Shown: piece by piece, positions 16,767 to 25,115 of the stretch
Numbering within the stretch: the stretch's first letter is position 1
Layout of the letters: every line of letters begins with the position of its first letter
From: Legionellaceae bacterium
GTDB lineage: Bacteria > Pseudomonadota > Gammaproteobacteria > Legionellales > Legionellaceae
Assembly: GCA_029212505.1 (NCBI GenBank)
Contig: JARGOS010000001.1
Span: forward strand, 124,001 to 188,000
Direction of reading: 5' to 3'
DNA: 64,000 nt
The notes under the pieces: model-generated
The model's input: the letters and a program-made list of their open reading frames with translations, nothing else
What the model was told of the DNA's origin: nothing
Database searches by the model: none
Program-made: the position numbers and the translations under genes

Positions 16767-17818
16767 AAAAAAAGATAACATACAGGCTTGTTTGGGGTGT
16801 ACTGATTGCCTGTTTAGGCCTGAGTGATCTTGCATGGTGTGCTGAAAAAAAGGATTCAGCTGATCAGGCGCTCCAGCAATTGCGCTTACTACAAAAACGA
16901 CTCGGTACATCTTCTTCAGGTGAGGGCGCGTCCGCCGAGGCCGGCGCACCATCCTCAAAACCTCCCGTAAGGCAATCGCGTGTTACGAAAAGTCGAGCAT
17001 CCAGCGAAAATAATGTTTCCTCAAGCATGCCTTCATCGAACGATGCGGCGATTGATGATATGGCGTTTCGTGAAGTGAGAAAACAGATGTTTCCGTTATC
17101 GCCGGATCAAACGATTGAGGTAAAAAAATGGTATGAAAGCGATGAATATGCAAAAGCATCTTCAGCCAGCACACCTCCTAAACCCACAGCTACGTCGCAA
17201 ATGGTTGATTTGTCACCTGGATCAACGCCACCCGTGATTCGTTTATCACAAGGCTTTGTGTCGTCACTGGTTTTTCTCGATTCAACCGGAGCGCCATGGC
17301 CGATTTCCGCCTATGACTTAGGTGATCCAAGTGCGTTTAATATTCAATGGGATAGAGTTAGCAACACGCTGATGATCCAGGCAAGTAAGTTGTATAATTA
17401 TGGTAATTTAGCGGTTCGACTGCGTGGTTTAAATACCCCGGTGATGTTAACACTTATTCCAGGACAAAAAGCGGTGGATTATCGGGTTGATTTACGCGTA
17501 CAGGGTAATGGTCCTAACGCAAAACAAGCCCCTATGGGGGTCAGCCTTCCTTCTTCGGCGAGTGATGTCTTATTGCATGTGCTTGATGGTGTTCCCCCAA
17601 GCGGAAGCTCGCGATTAACGGTAAGCGGAGGGGATGCTCAAGCATGGTTACTCAACGGTAAAATGTTTGTTAGAACGAGTTTAACCATCTTGTCTCCAGG
17701 ATGGCTTGGAAGCATGACCAGTGCAGATGGCACACATGCCTATGAAATGCATAAATCGCCCGTGCTGCTGGTTTCGTGGCATGGAAAAGTGATGCAGCTT
17801 AAGGTGGAAGGGTTATAA
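16763..17818 (+). CDS. icmK: Dot/Icm core-complex protein DotH
   Basis: A 351-residue periplasmic/outer-membrane core component with a signal peptide (ends LSDLAWCA), a low-complexity Ser/Ala linker (residues about 35-90) and a C-terminal VirB9/TraN-like domain with VIRLSQGFVSSLVFLDSTGAPWPI and VDYRVDLRVQGNGP. With DotC and DotD it forms the outer ring that holds DotG. Legionella DotH is 361 residues. Four bases separate its stop from the dotG start. Confidence 0.95.
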   Translation: MKKKITYRLVWGVLIACLGLSDLAWCAEKKDSADQALQQLRLLQKRLGTSSSGEGASAEAGAPSSKPPVRQSRVTKSRASSENNVSSSMPSSNDAAIDDMAFREVRKQMFPLSPDQTIEVKKWYESDEYAKASSASTPPKPTATSQMVDLSPGSTPPVIRLSQGFVSSLVFLDSTGAPWPISAYDLGDPSAFNIQWDRVSNTLMIQASKLYNYGNLAVRLRGLNTPVMLTLIPGQKAVDYRVDLRVQGNGPNAKQAPMGVSLPSSASDVLLHVLDGVPPSGSSRLTVSGGDAQAWLLNGKMFVRTSLTILSPGWLGSMTSADGTHAYEMHKSPVLLVSWHGKVMQLKVEGL

Positions 17819-17822
17819 AACC

Positions 17823-20800
17823 ATGGCCGGAAAAAAAGAAAATATAAAAGCACTTTTTTCAAACACGCGAACACGTGTGATTATTTTATTCACCGTTATT
17901 TTGCTATGTGTCACGGTGGCGATTGGCTTTTTAAAATTTAGTGGGGCCATAGAGCCAACGCTTAATGCGGGTGCAAATGTGAAGCGGATTTCTCCCAATA
18001 TTCGTTCGATTCCTGGTGCCTTAGACCCAACAGCCCAATACGCAGGCTTGCAGGAGCTGCAAAATATCAATCAAGCAGAAACCGCCACAAAAAAAGGGGG
18101 CAGTGCAATCCCAACCTTGATTAAAACACAACAGTTTGGTGATGGTGTTGATATCATTGGAGACGATTCAGGTGAAGGCGGCCTGGGTTTTACCGCATTG
18201 TCGACCGCAAATCTTAACGGTGCACAAAAAGAGTTATGGATTCAAACGCTCAAAAATGATCAGTGCAGTCGTCCTGTGATTAAAAAAGTGGTTGATCAAG
18301 GTGGTTCGATTATTGATTTACATAGCGCATGTTCGTGTGCAATTCTCAGAGATTATGGCTACACACTGCCTGATTTGGTCACGGCCTGTTCTTGTCCCGA
18401 ATTAAAAGCCATTGCGTTTACAGCAAGTGAACTCAAAGCTGTGGGCTATACGGCAGATAAACTGAAGCGCTGTGGTTTTTCTGCTTGTGAAACCCGTGGA
18501 GCCGAATTTAGTGCACAAGCCATGCGCGAAGGTGGCTTTTCAGACGGTGAGCTACGTGGTGCTGGTTTTTCGGCACTTGAGGTCGCACAAGCCAGCGGAT
18601 TGCCTGAAGGCATGATTGTGGAAGATATTGCTGATGCTGATTGCGATGTTGATACCCTCAAGGCGATGCGCGCGAAGGGTGTAACGGCCGCCGTGATTCA
18701 ACGGGGTCTTGCGTGTCCACCGGCTAATTTTAAAGCCGCAGGGTTTAGCGCTGCCGACTTAAAGCGGGCGGGCATAACTGCTGCAGAACTTCTTGGGAAT
18801 GGATTCAGTGCCGCAGAATTAAAACAAGGCGGTTATAATGCGCGAGATTTGTTAAAAGCAGGCCTGACGGCGAAAGACTTAGCTGGACTCGGTTTTACTC
18901 CCGAAGCTATTGACGCTGCAAAGCGAGGATTACCACCATTACCTGCAAGTGTACTTGCACTACGTAAAAATGGCGATCGGGATAATGTGAGTGGCTTAAG
19001 CGCTGCACGTGCAGCAGGTGTTTCGGCACGTGTGATTCGAGATGCATTAGGTTCTTCAGCTGACGCCCTGAAGCGTGCAGGTTATACCGCTCAAGAACTT
19101 AAAGATGCGGGTTATAATGCGGCAGAACTTGATAAAGCGGGTTATTCTTTGAAAGATTTAAAAGATGCGGGCTATTCAGTTTCTGACCTTCGTGCAACAG
19201 GTTACAGTCCAAAAGAGCTGAAAGCTGCTGGTTTTCGTGCAGCAGATCTCATGAGTGCCGGTTTTACTGCTGAGGGCCTTAAAAAAAATAATTTCAGTGC
19301 AGCAGATTTAAAAAATCTTGGCTATGATGCAGCAACGCTTATCAAGGCCGGCTATTCTGCTAATGATCTGAAACAAGCCGGTTATACGGAAGCCGACCTA
19401 AAAGCCGCTGGGGTTTCGGTTGGAGCATTAAAAAAAGCTGGATTTACTGCAGCTGATTTAAAACAGTTTGGTTATGATGCTGCGGCCCTTATTCAAGCCG
19501 GTTATTCTCCTGATGATCTTCTGCAAGCGGGCTTTACTGCATCTGAACTGAAGAAATTGGGCTTTACTGCAGCTGATCTTAAAAAACTAGGTTATCGGGC
19601 CGCGGACCTGAAAACACTCGGTTATGATGCGACGACACTGATGAACGCCGGTTTTTCTCCTAACGAACTCGGCAAGGCTGGCTTTTCTGCTTCTGAACTT
19701 AATAAGTTGGGATATTCTGCCGCCGATCTTAAAAAGTTGGGTTATAGCGCCTCTGATTTAAAAAATCTTGGGTATGATGCAGCAGCAATAGTCAAAGCTG
19801 GATTTTCACCACGCGAACTGAGTCAAGCCGGATTTAGTGCAGCGGATCTTAAACGTGCGGCACTGTCTGCGGACGATCTTAAAAACGCGGGATATTCTGC
19901 TGCGGCATTAAATAATGCGGGTTTCTCTGCTGAACGGCTTAAACAAGCCGGATTTTCTGCTTTAGATTTAAAAAATCTTGGTTATGATGCTGAGGCATTG
20001 ATCAAGGCAGGCTTTTCTCCCGGCCAACTGGCGGCAGCTGGTTTTCGTGTTGCGGATTTAAAACGTGCGGGCTATTCTGCCGAAGATCTCAAAAAGGCAG
20101 GATTTTCTGCACCTGATTTGAAAAAGCTTGGTTATAGCGCTTTGGAATTAACTGAAGCTGGGTTTTCTGCAGGAGAGCTTCTTACAGCAGGTTTTTCTTC
20201 TGAAGCGATGATGGCGGCAACGAAAGCTGCAACAAAAATAAAAAAAGAAATTCCAGATAATTTGCGTGGCATGGCGTCTGATATTAATAATGTCAATGGA
20301 TTGCGAGCAGCGCGAGCAGCAGGCGTTTCTGCCGGTGTTATTCGCGATGCATTAGGTTCATCTGCGGAGGCGATGAAAGCCGCAGGCTTTACGTTAGAAG
20401 AATTAAAAGCTGCAGGTTATACGGCAGAAGAATTAAAAGCATTAGGCTATACTCCGGCGCAATTAAAAGCCCTGGGTTATACAGCAGAGCAACTCAAAGA
20501 AGCAGGATTTACTGCGCAGCAACTTGAAGCCATGGGTTATACACCCAAGCAATTACAGGCAGCAGGTTATGCAGCAAATGCATTAAAAGCCTTAGGATAT
20601 ACAGGCGAGCAATTAAAAGCAGCAGGTTATACAGCAGAAGATATGAAAGCGGTCGGATATACGGCTGAGCAGCTCAAAGCTTTAGGTTATACCGCCGAAC
20701 AACTGAAAGAAGCTGGATTTAATCGACAGCAGCTAGAATCTGCGGGTTATACAGCAAAAGAGTTACAAACCGCAGGGTATACGGCAGCAGATTTAAAAGC

Positions 20801-22556
20801 CATGGGCTATACGCCTGAGCAGTTAAAAGCATTAGGCTATACGGCCGAGCAGCTCAAAGATGCGGGCATTAGTGGGCAACAATTAAAGGCGGCAGGCTAC
20901 ACAGCCGAACAATTAAAAGCTGCTGATTTTACTGCTAACGATTTGAAAGCCGTCGGGTATACGCCAGCGCAACTCAGTGACGCAGGATTTAGCAGAAAGC
21001 AGTTAGAAGAAGCCGGATTTAGTTCTGAGCAATTAAAAACTGCAGGTTATACAGCAACAGAGCTCAAAGCAGCGGGTTATACAGCGGCTCAATTAAAATC
21101 CATGGGGTATACAGCGGAGCAGCTTAAGAATGCAGGGTTTAATCAGCAAGCCCTGGTTGCAGCTGGTTTTAGCCCGCAAGAGCTACAATCTTCTGGATAT
21201 ACAGTTCAGCAATTAAAAGCCTCAGGTTATACTACGCAGCAATTAAAAGATGCGGGGTATACCGCGCAGCAGTTAAAAGCTGCAGATTTTACAGCCCAGC
21301 AACTGAATGCTGCAGGGTATACGGCACAGCAATTGCAAGCGGCAGGGTATACAGCAGAACAGTTAAGAGCGGTAGGATTTACTGCAGAACAACTTAAAAA
21401 TGCAGGGTTTAGTGCCCAACAATTGAAGGCTGGTGGATATAGCGCTGAACAGCTGAACAATGCGGGTTATACCGGTCCGCAACTCAAGGCCGCAGGATTT
21501 ACTGCAAAGCAATTAAAAGCATTGGGAGCAACGGCTGAGCAGTTAAAATCTGTAGGTTATACGATGGATGAACTTGAAGAGGCGGGTTTTGGTGCCAATG
21601 ATTTAGGCGATACCGCGTCTGCTTCAGGGGCTGACGATTCTGAAGCATTATCGATAGATAATATTGGTCGATCTTCGCGTAAGAAAAAAGAAGCCCAATC
21701 TGATACGAAAGAACTTCAAGCACTCATGGCACGCCAGCAAGTGAATATGTCGGACCAGCGTAACAAAGAAAAAATGCGACGTTCTACCGACCGTATGCTT
21801 TCTGCCGCCGAAAATGCCATGAAAGATTGGACCAAAGTTGCGACACAAGTCTTTATTGAAGGCAGCGTCAAAGACGATGAAGCGACAGCACAAACAACGC
21901 TGTTGCAGGGCGATTTAGCACAGCCAAATAACGACCGTTCAAATCAACCGTTGAATGGCCCTGGTAGTGGTCCATCATCTCCAAACAGTATTTTTATTAA
22001 AACAGGTGATATTTTATTTGCGGTGTTAGATACTTCGGTGAATACCGATGAGCCCGGTCCTATTCTTGCAACCATCGTTTCAGGAAAGTTAAAAGGCTCA
22101 AAACTCATCGGCAGCTTTACCTTACCAGGCAATGCAAACAAAATGGTACTGACGTTTAATACGTTGTCGATGCTGGGTTCTGATAAGACAATTTCGATTA
22201 GCTCGTATGCAATTGATCCGAGCACAGCTCGCACAGCGCTGGCTGGCCGTGTGAATCATCATTACTTGATGCGTTATGGCTCATTGTTTGCTTCAACATT
22301 CCTAGCCGGTTTTAGTAGTGCGATTCAATCGGCAGATACAACGATATCGATCGGTGGAACAGGGGGCACGACAGATACAACCGTTCAAAACGGAATCGAT
22401 CGTTCGTTACTCGAAAATGCTTTGATTGGTTTAGGTGAGGTCGGTAAAGCATGGGCCGAAACAGCTCAACAATTGATGAATCGACCCACCACGGTCGAAT
22501 TGTACTCGGGCACAGGGATGGGGATCTTGTTTACGCAAGATGTTCAACTGGCATAA
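17823..22556 (+). CDS. icmE: Dot/Icm channel protein DotG with expanded decapeptide-repeat array
   Basis: A 1577-residue protein; Legionella pneumophila DotG is 1048. DotG spans the envelope as the VirB10-like channel. Seen here: one N-terminal membrane segment (about residues 18-42), a long tandem array of decapeptides of the form AGY-T-A-x-x-L-K-x (residues about 193-1261), and a conserved C-terminal VirB10/TrbI-like domain (about 1370-1577, including the GDILFAVLDTSVNTDEPGPILA stretch). The array is split by three related spacers built on ARAAGVSAxVIRDALGSS at about residues 272, 384 and 819. Around 95 decapeptides in total by position count. Adjacent units differ in codons and residues, so the array is maintained, not freshly slipped. 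Confidence 0.96.
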   Translation: MAGKKENIKALFSNTRTRVIILFTVILLCVTVAIGFLKFSGAIEPTLNAGANVKRISPNIRSIPGALDPTAQYAGLQELQNINQAETATKKGGSAIPTLIKTQQFGDGVDIIGDDSGEGGLGFTALSTANLNGAQKELWIQTLKNDQCSRPVIKKVVDQGGSIIDLHSACSCAILRDYGYTLPDLVTACSCPELKAIAFTASELKAVGYTADKLKRCGFSACETRGAEFSAQAMREGGFSDGELRGAGFSALEVAQASGLPEGMIVEDIADADCDVDTLKAMRAKGVTAAVIQRGLACPPANFKAAGFSAADLKRAGITAAELLGNGFSAAELKQGGYNARDLLKAGLTAKDLAGLGFTPEAIDAAKRGLPPLPASVLALRKNGDRDNVSGLSAARAAGVSARVIRDALGSSADALKRAGYTAQELKDAGYNAAELDKAGYSLKDLKDAGYSVSDLRATGYSPKELKAAGFRAADLMSAGFTAEGLKKNNFSAADLKNLGYDAATLIKAGYSANDLKQAGYTEADLKAAGVSVGALKKAGFTAADLKQFGYDAAALIQAGYSPDDLLQAGFTASELKKLGFTAADLKKLGYRAADLKTLGYDATTLMNAGFSPNELGKAGFSASELNKLGYSAADLKKLGYSASDLKNLGYDAAAIVKAGFSPRELSQAGFSAADLKRAALSADDLKNAGYSAAALNNAGFSAERLKQAGFSALDLKNLGYDAEALIKAGFSPGQLAAAGFRVADLKRAGYSAEDLKKAGFSAPDLKKLGYSALELTEAGFSAGELLTAGFSSEAMMAATKAATKIKKEIPDNLRGMASDINNVNGLRAARAAGVSAGVIRDALGSSAEAMKAAGFTLEELKAAGYTAEELKALGYTPAQLKALGYTAEQLKEAGFTAQQLEAMGYTPKQLQAAGYAANALKALGYTGEQLKAAGYTAEDMKAVGYTAEQLKALGYTAEQLKEAGFNRQQLESAGYTAKELQTAGYTAADLKAMGYTPEQLKALGYTAEQLKDAGISGQQLKAAGYTAEQLKAADFTANDLKAVGYTPAQLSDAGFSRKQLEEAGFSSEQLKTAGYTATELKAAGYTAAQLKSMGYTAEQLKNAGFNQQALVAAGFSPQELQSSGYTVQQLKASGYTTQQLKDAGYTAQQLKAADFTAQQLNAAGYTAQQLQAAGYTAEQLRAVGFTAEQLKNAGFSAQQLKAGGYSAEQLNNAGYTGPQLKAAGFTAKQLKALGATAEQLKSVGYTMDELEEAGFGANDLGDTASASGADDSEALSIDNIGRSSRKKKEAQSDTKELQALMARQQVNMSDQRNKEKMRRSTDRMLSAAENAMKDWTKVATQVFIEGSVKDDEATAQTTLLQGDLAQPNNDRSNQPLNGPGSGPSSPNSIFIKTGDILFAVLDTSVNTDEPGPILATIVSGKLKGSKLIGSFTLPGNANKMVLTFNTLSMLGSDKTISISSYAIDPSTARTALAGRVNHHYLMRYGSLFASTFLAGFSSAIQSADTTISIGGTGGTTDTTVQNGIDRSLLENALIGLGEVGKAWAETAQQLMNRPTTVELYSGTGMGILFTQDVQLA
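18399..18936 (+). repeat. DotG decapeptide array 1 (divergent units)
   Basis: Thirty-base coding repeats with degenerate, Cys-containing units (for example RCGFSACETR), interrupted near 18639-18720 by the first spacer module (TLKAMRAKGVTAAVIQRGL). Most diverged of the three arrays. Confidence 0.8.
19061..20218 (+). repeat. DotG decapeptide array 2 (AADLKKLGY type)
   Basis: About 39 thirty-base units dominated by A-A-D-L-K-x-L-G-Y. A longer period is visible from recurring LKNLGYDAAxLIKAGFS blocks at roughly five-unit to seven-unit spacing, so the array grew by duplicating multi-unit blocks. Confidence 0.85.
20367..21605 (+). repeat. DotG decapeptide array 3 (TAEQLKAAGY type)
   Basis: About 41 thirty-base units dominated by T-A-E-Q-L-K-A-A-G-Y, distinct in sequence from array 2 (Gln at the fifth position in place of Asp-Leu-Lys-Lys). 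It ends before the linker leading to the VirB10-like domain. Confidence 0.85.
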
Positions 22557-22578
22557 AATTTAGGTGAGTAGGTGAATC

Positions 22579-23445
22579 ATGGCTGATAAAGACACGCAAG
22601 TTGAAGATATTGGGGACAACGATGAATATCAATTTGCTGATCTCGATGGGTTAGGAACAGAGTCGCTGGACGCTGGATTAGCAGCAGATGAAGCTGATTT
22701 CGAAGAAGCTGATGAATCTGAAGAAGGTGTGTCTTCTCCTCCAGGGCGAGGGCGTATCGACCCGGATATGATGAAAATCATTAAAAAAGGTGTTTTCGTG
22801 GTCGGTGGCTTAATTTTATTTGTCCTGACGTATAAGCTGATTCTCTCGTTTTGGGATACCTCACCTAAAGCTGTTAATAAACAATCACCGGTGGTTGCAA
22901 AAAAAGTCGCTCCCGTTCAATCGGTACAACCTAAAGTCGCCACGCCTTTACCGGTACAGGTATCAGCGGCATCGAATGATGCGTTGAATCAAACCGAAAA
23001 AAAGGTGAAAGCACTCGAAGAAGAACGGAATCGTTTGAAAACCGATGTATTTGCCATGCAGCAACAACTCAGAGACGTCACGCAAACCGTGAGCAACATG
23101 ACATCAAGCCTAGATTCAATCAAGCAAAGCATGGAGCAAATCAACGATAAAATGGATCAGCAATCACAACAAATGGTACGCTTGCAATCAATCAAACGTG
23201 CACAGCGTCGTGCTTCAACGCCCAGCGTTAAAAAAATAACGCCAAAAGTTGAAGCGACACAATATTTCATTCAGGCCATTATTCCTGGTCGTGCATGGCT
23301 TATGTCAACCAAAGGTAAAACGCTTACGGTGAGCCGAGGCTCCGAAGTTCCAGGCTATGGTGATGTGCGTTTAATTAATCCAAAGCTTGGGCGTATTTTT
23401 ACGAGCTCTGGCCGAGTCATTCAGTTTAGTCAAGCGGATAGTTGA
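22579..23445 (+). CDS. icmG: Dot/Icm inner-membrane protein DotF
   Basis: A 288-residue protein: acidic cytosolic N-terminus (residues 1-65), one membrane span (GVFVVGGLILFVLTYKLIL), a proline-rich linker, a coiled coil (KKVKALEEERNRLKTDVFAMQQQL to about residue 210) and a globular C-terminal periplasmic domain. This is the DotF/IcmG layout; Legionella DotF is 269 residues. It contacts DotG and influences substrate passage. Located directly after dotG. Confidence 0.94.
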   Translation: MADKDTQVEDIGDNDEYQFADLDGLGTESLDAGLAADEADFEEADESEEGVSSPPGRGRIDPDMMKIIKKGVFVVGGLILFVLTYKLILSFWDTSPKAVNKQSPVVAKKVAPVQSVQPKVATPLPVQVSAASNDALNQTEKKVKALEEERNRLKTDVFAMQQQLRDVTQTVSNMTSSLDSIKQSMEQINDKMDQQSQQMVRLQSIKRAQRRASTPSVKKITPKVEATQYFIQAIIPGRAWLMSTKGKTLTVSRGSEVPGYGDVRLINPKLGRIFTSSGRVIQFSQADS

Positions 23446-23452
23446 GGACGTT

Positions 23453-23983
23453 ATGATTGACGCAAGTCAAGCCAGTGTCTTAATCAATATTGCTAAGTCA
23501 CTGATTCCCGTTCAGCAGTTGATCACGGGGGCCGCGTATGTGGTGGGGATTGCGTTTGCGTTAAAAGCTTTATATAGCCTTAAAATATACGGAGAAGCGA
23601 AGACGATGCAGTCTTCGAGTACGAGCATCAAAGAACCGTTATTTAATATGATGATTGCAGGTTTTTTGATTTTTTTTCCGACGGGTTTTGAGCTTATGAT
23701 GAATACGACGTTTGGTTATTCAAACGTCCTGGCGTATAGTGATAGTAGTTTAACCCAATCGTTTTTTGGAGGTAATAGCCAATTAGGTCAAGCCGTGGTG
23801 ATTATCTTTCAAACGATAGGTTTGTATGCCTTTACGCGCGGCTGGGTATTAATATCTCGAGCCGCGGGGCAAGGGCAGCAACCAGGTGGGACGGGGAAAG
23901 GCTTAATGCATATTTTTGGCGGCATTTTAGCTGTAAACATTGTTGGAACGGTGGAGGTTATTAAAAATACGTTGTTTGGTTAG
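23453..23983 (+). CDS. icmC: Dot/Icm inner-membrane protein DotE
   Basis: A 176-residue polytopic membrane protein with about four spans (for example QQLITGAAYVVGIAFALKALY and EPLFNMMIAGFLIFFPTGFEL). The start is ATG 23453, eight bases after the dotF stop; a longer frame begins inside dotF but lacks support. DotE, DotP and DotV-like proteins share the ITGAAYVVG / FPTGFELM motifs. Legionella IcmC is 194 residues. Confidence 0.92.
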   Translation: MIDASQASVLINIAKSLIPVQQLITGAAYVVGIAFALKALYSLKIYGEAKTMQSSSTSIKEPLFNMMIAGFLIFFPTGFELMMNTTFGYSNVLAYSDSSLTQSFFGGNSQLGQAVVIIFQTIGLYAFTRGWVLISRAAGQGQQPGGTGKGLMHIFGGILAVNIVGTVEVIKNTLFG

Positions 23984-24025
23984 CTATTAAAAATTATCAA
24001 AAAATGTAACTTTAGGAGATAAGCA

Positions 24026-24415
24026 ATGAAAAATAAAAACAAAAAATTAGCGCGAACACAAGGTGTGGTCACGTTTGCAGCTTTGGGATTATTGATGTTC
24101 TCAACGGGTGCTATGGCGACTACTATGACGTTAGGTGATATGGCAAGTCAGGTAACCCAGTCGTTTGAGAATCTGACACGACTGATTACTGCCGCATCGT
24201 ATTTAGCGGGCTTGGGTTTTGCAATTGGTGCCATCATGAAATTTAAGGCCCATAAAGATAACCCAACACAAATCACCGTTGGTACACCGATTGCGCTGGT
24301 GTTTATTGCTGCGGCGTTGTTATTCCTGCCATCCATCTTGGATATGACGGGTACAACCATGTTTGGTACCGATAAAGCAACGTCGTCATATCGAGGAACA
24401 CTTTATGGCAACTAA
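24026..24415 (+). CDS. icmD: Dot/Icm inner-membrane protein DotP
   Basis: A 129-residue small membrane protein with a signal-like N-terminal span and two further spans. The motif LITAASYLAGLGFAIGAIMKFKAHKDNPTQI parallels DotE and is the IcmD signature; Legionella IcmD is 132 residues. Good AGGAG site 8 bases upstream of the ATG. Sits between dotE and dotN in standard order. Confidence 0.94.
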   Translation: MKNKNKKLARTQGVVTFAALGLLMFSTGAMATTMTLGDMASQVTQSFENLTRLITAASYLAGLGFAIGAIMKFKAHKDNPTQITVGTPIALVFIAAALLFLPSILDMTGTTMFGTDKATSSYRGTLYGN

Positions 24416-24440
24416 GATGCGTGTTCAAGGGTGATGAGTG

Positions 24441-25085
24441 ATGCAGCTTTCATCTAAATCCCCCTCAATACGTTTGACGGCATCTGCAGGTGCCTGGCGG
24501 TTGTATTCCGCCAGGCAAGCAGATCCTCGTTTTAAAGCGTTTGAGAAAAAAGTTTTTCAACGTGATAATCACACGTGTCAGTTTTGTGGTTTTCAGGCAC
24601 AAAGCTTTCAAGAAGTGATTAATCTTGATGGTAACTACACCCATAATAAGCTTGCGAATTTAGTGACCGCATGTTGTTTTTGTGCTCAATGTTTTTTTAT
24701 TGAGTCGGTTGGTGTGGGTGGTTATGGCGGTGGAACGCTTATATATTTACCGGAGTTATCACAGGTCGAGCTCAATAGTCTATGTCACGTTTTATTTTGC
24801 GCGATTACCAACGATACAGGGTATAAAAGTACCGCACAGGGTATTTATCGAAGTTTTAAATTTAGATCGCAACCCGTAGAAGAAAAATTGGGTGAAGGCA
24901 CCAGTGATCCAGCTATATTAGGACGGCTGCTGATTGATGCAAATACAGATGCCGCAACACGTGATAAATTATTTCAAGATATTCGACTTTTGCCATCACG
25001 TGCAAAATTCCGTCGACAAATTGAGCGTTGGGCAGCCGGTGCGCTCGAAGAAATGTCAGGGAAATCTTCTGACGAAAAAAAATGA
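24441..25085 (+). CDS. icmJ: Dot/Icm coupling-complex subunit DotN
   Basis: A 214-residue cytosolic zinc protein of the DotL coupling complex. Metal ligands are visible as C-Q-F-C (residues about 49-52) and the later C-C-F-C-A-Q-C cluster, an HNH-like treble-clef arrangement without obvious nuclease residues. Legionella IcmJ is 208 residues. ATG 24441 is preferred over the GTG one codon earlier. Confidence 0.94.
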   Translation: MQLSSKSPSIRLTASAGAWRLYSARQADPRFKAFEKKVFQRDNHTCQFCGFQAQSFQEVINLDGNYTHNKLANLVTACCFCAQCFFIESVGVGGYGGGTLIYLPELSQVELNSLCHVLFCAITNDTGYKSTAQGIYRSFKFRSQPVEEKLGEGTSDPAILGRLLIDANTDAATRDKLFQDIRLLPSRAKFRRQIERWAAGALEEMSGKSSDEKK

Positions 25086-25115
25086 TGTGTAAACATGCGA
25101 ATGTGGAGATAACGA

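Noticed and set aside
18399..21605. Regular 30-base periodicity suggested a CRISPR-like or satellite array
   Set aside because: The period is in frame throughout and encodes the DotG decapeptides; no conserved repeat with unique spacers exists.
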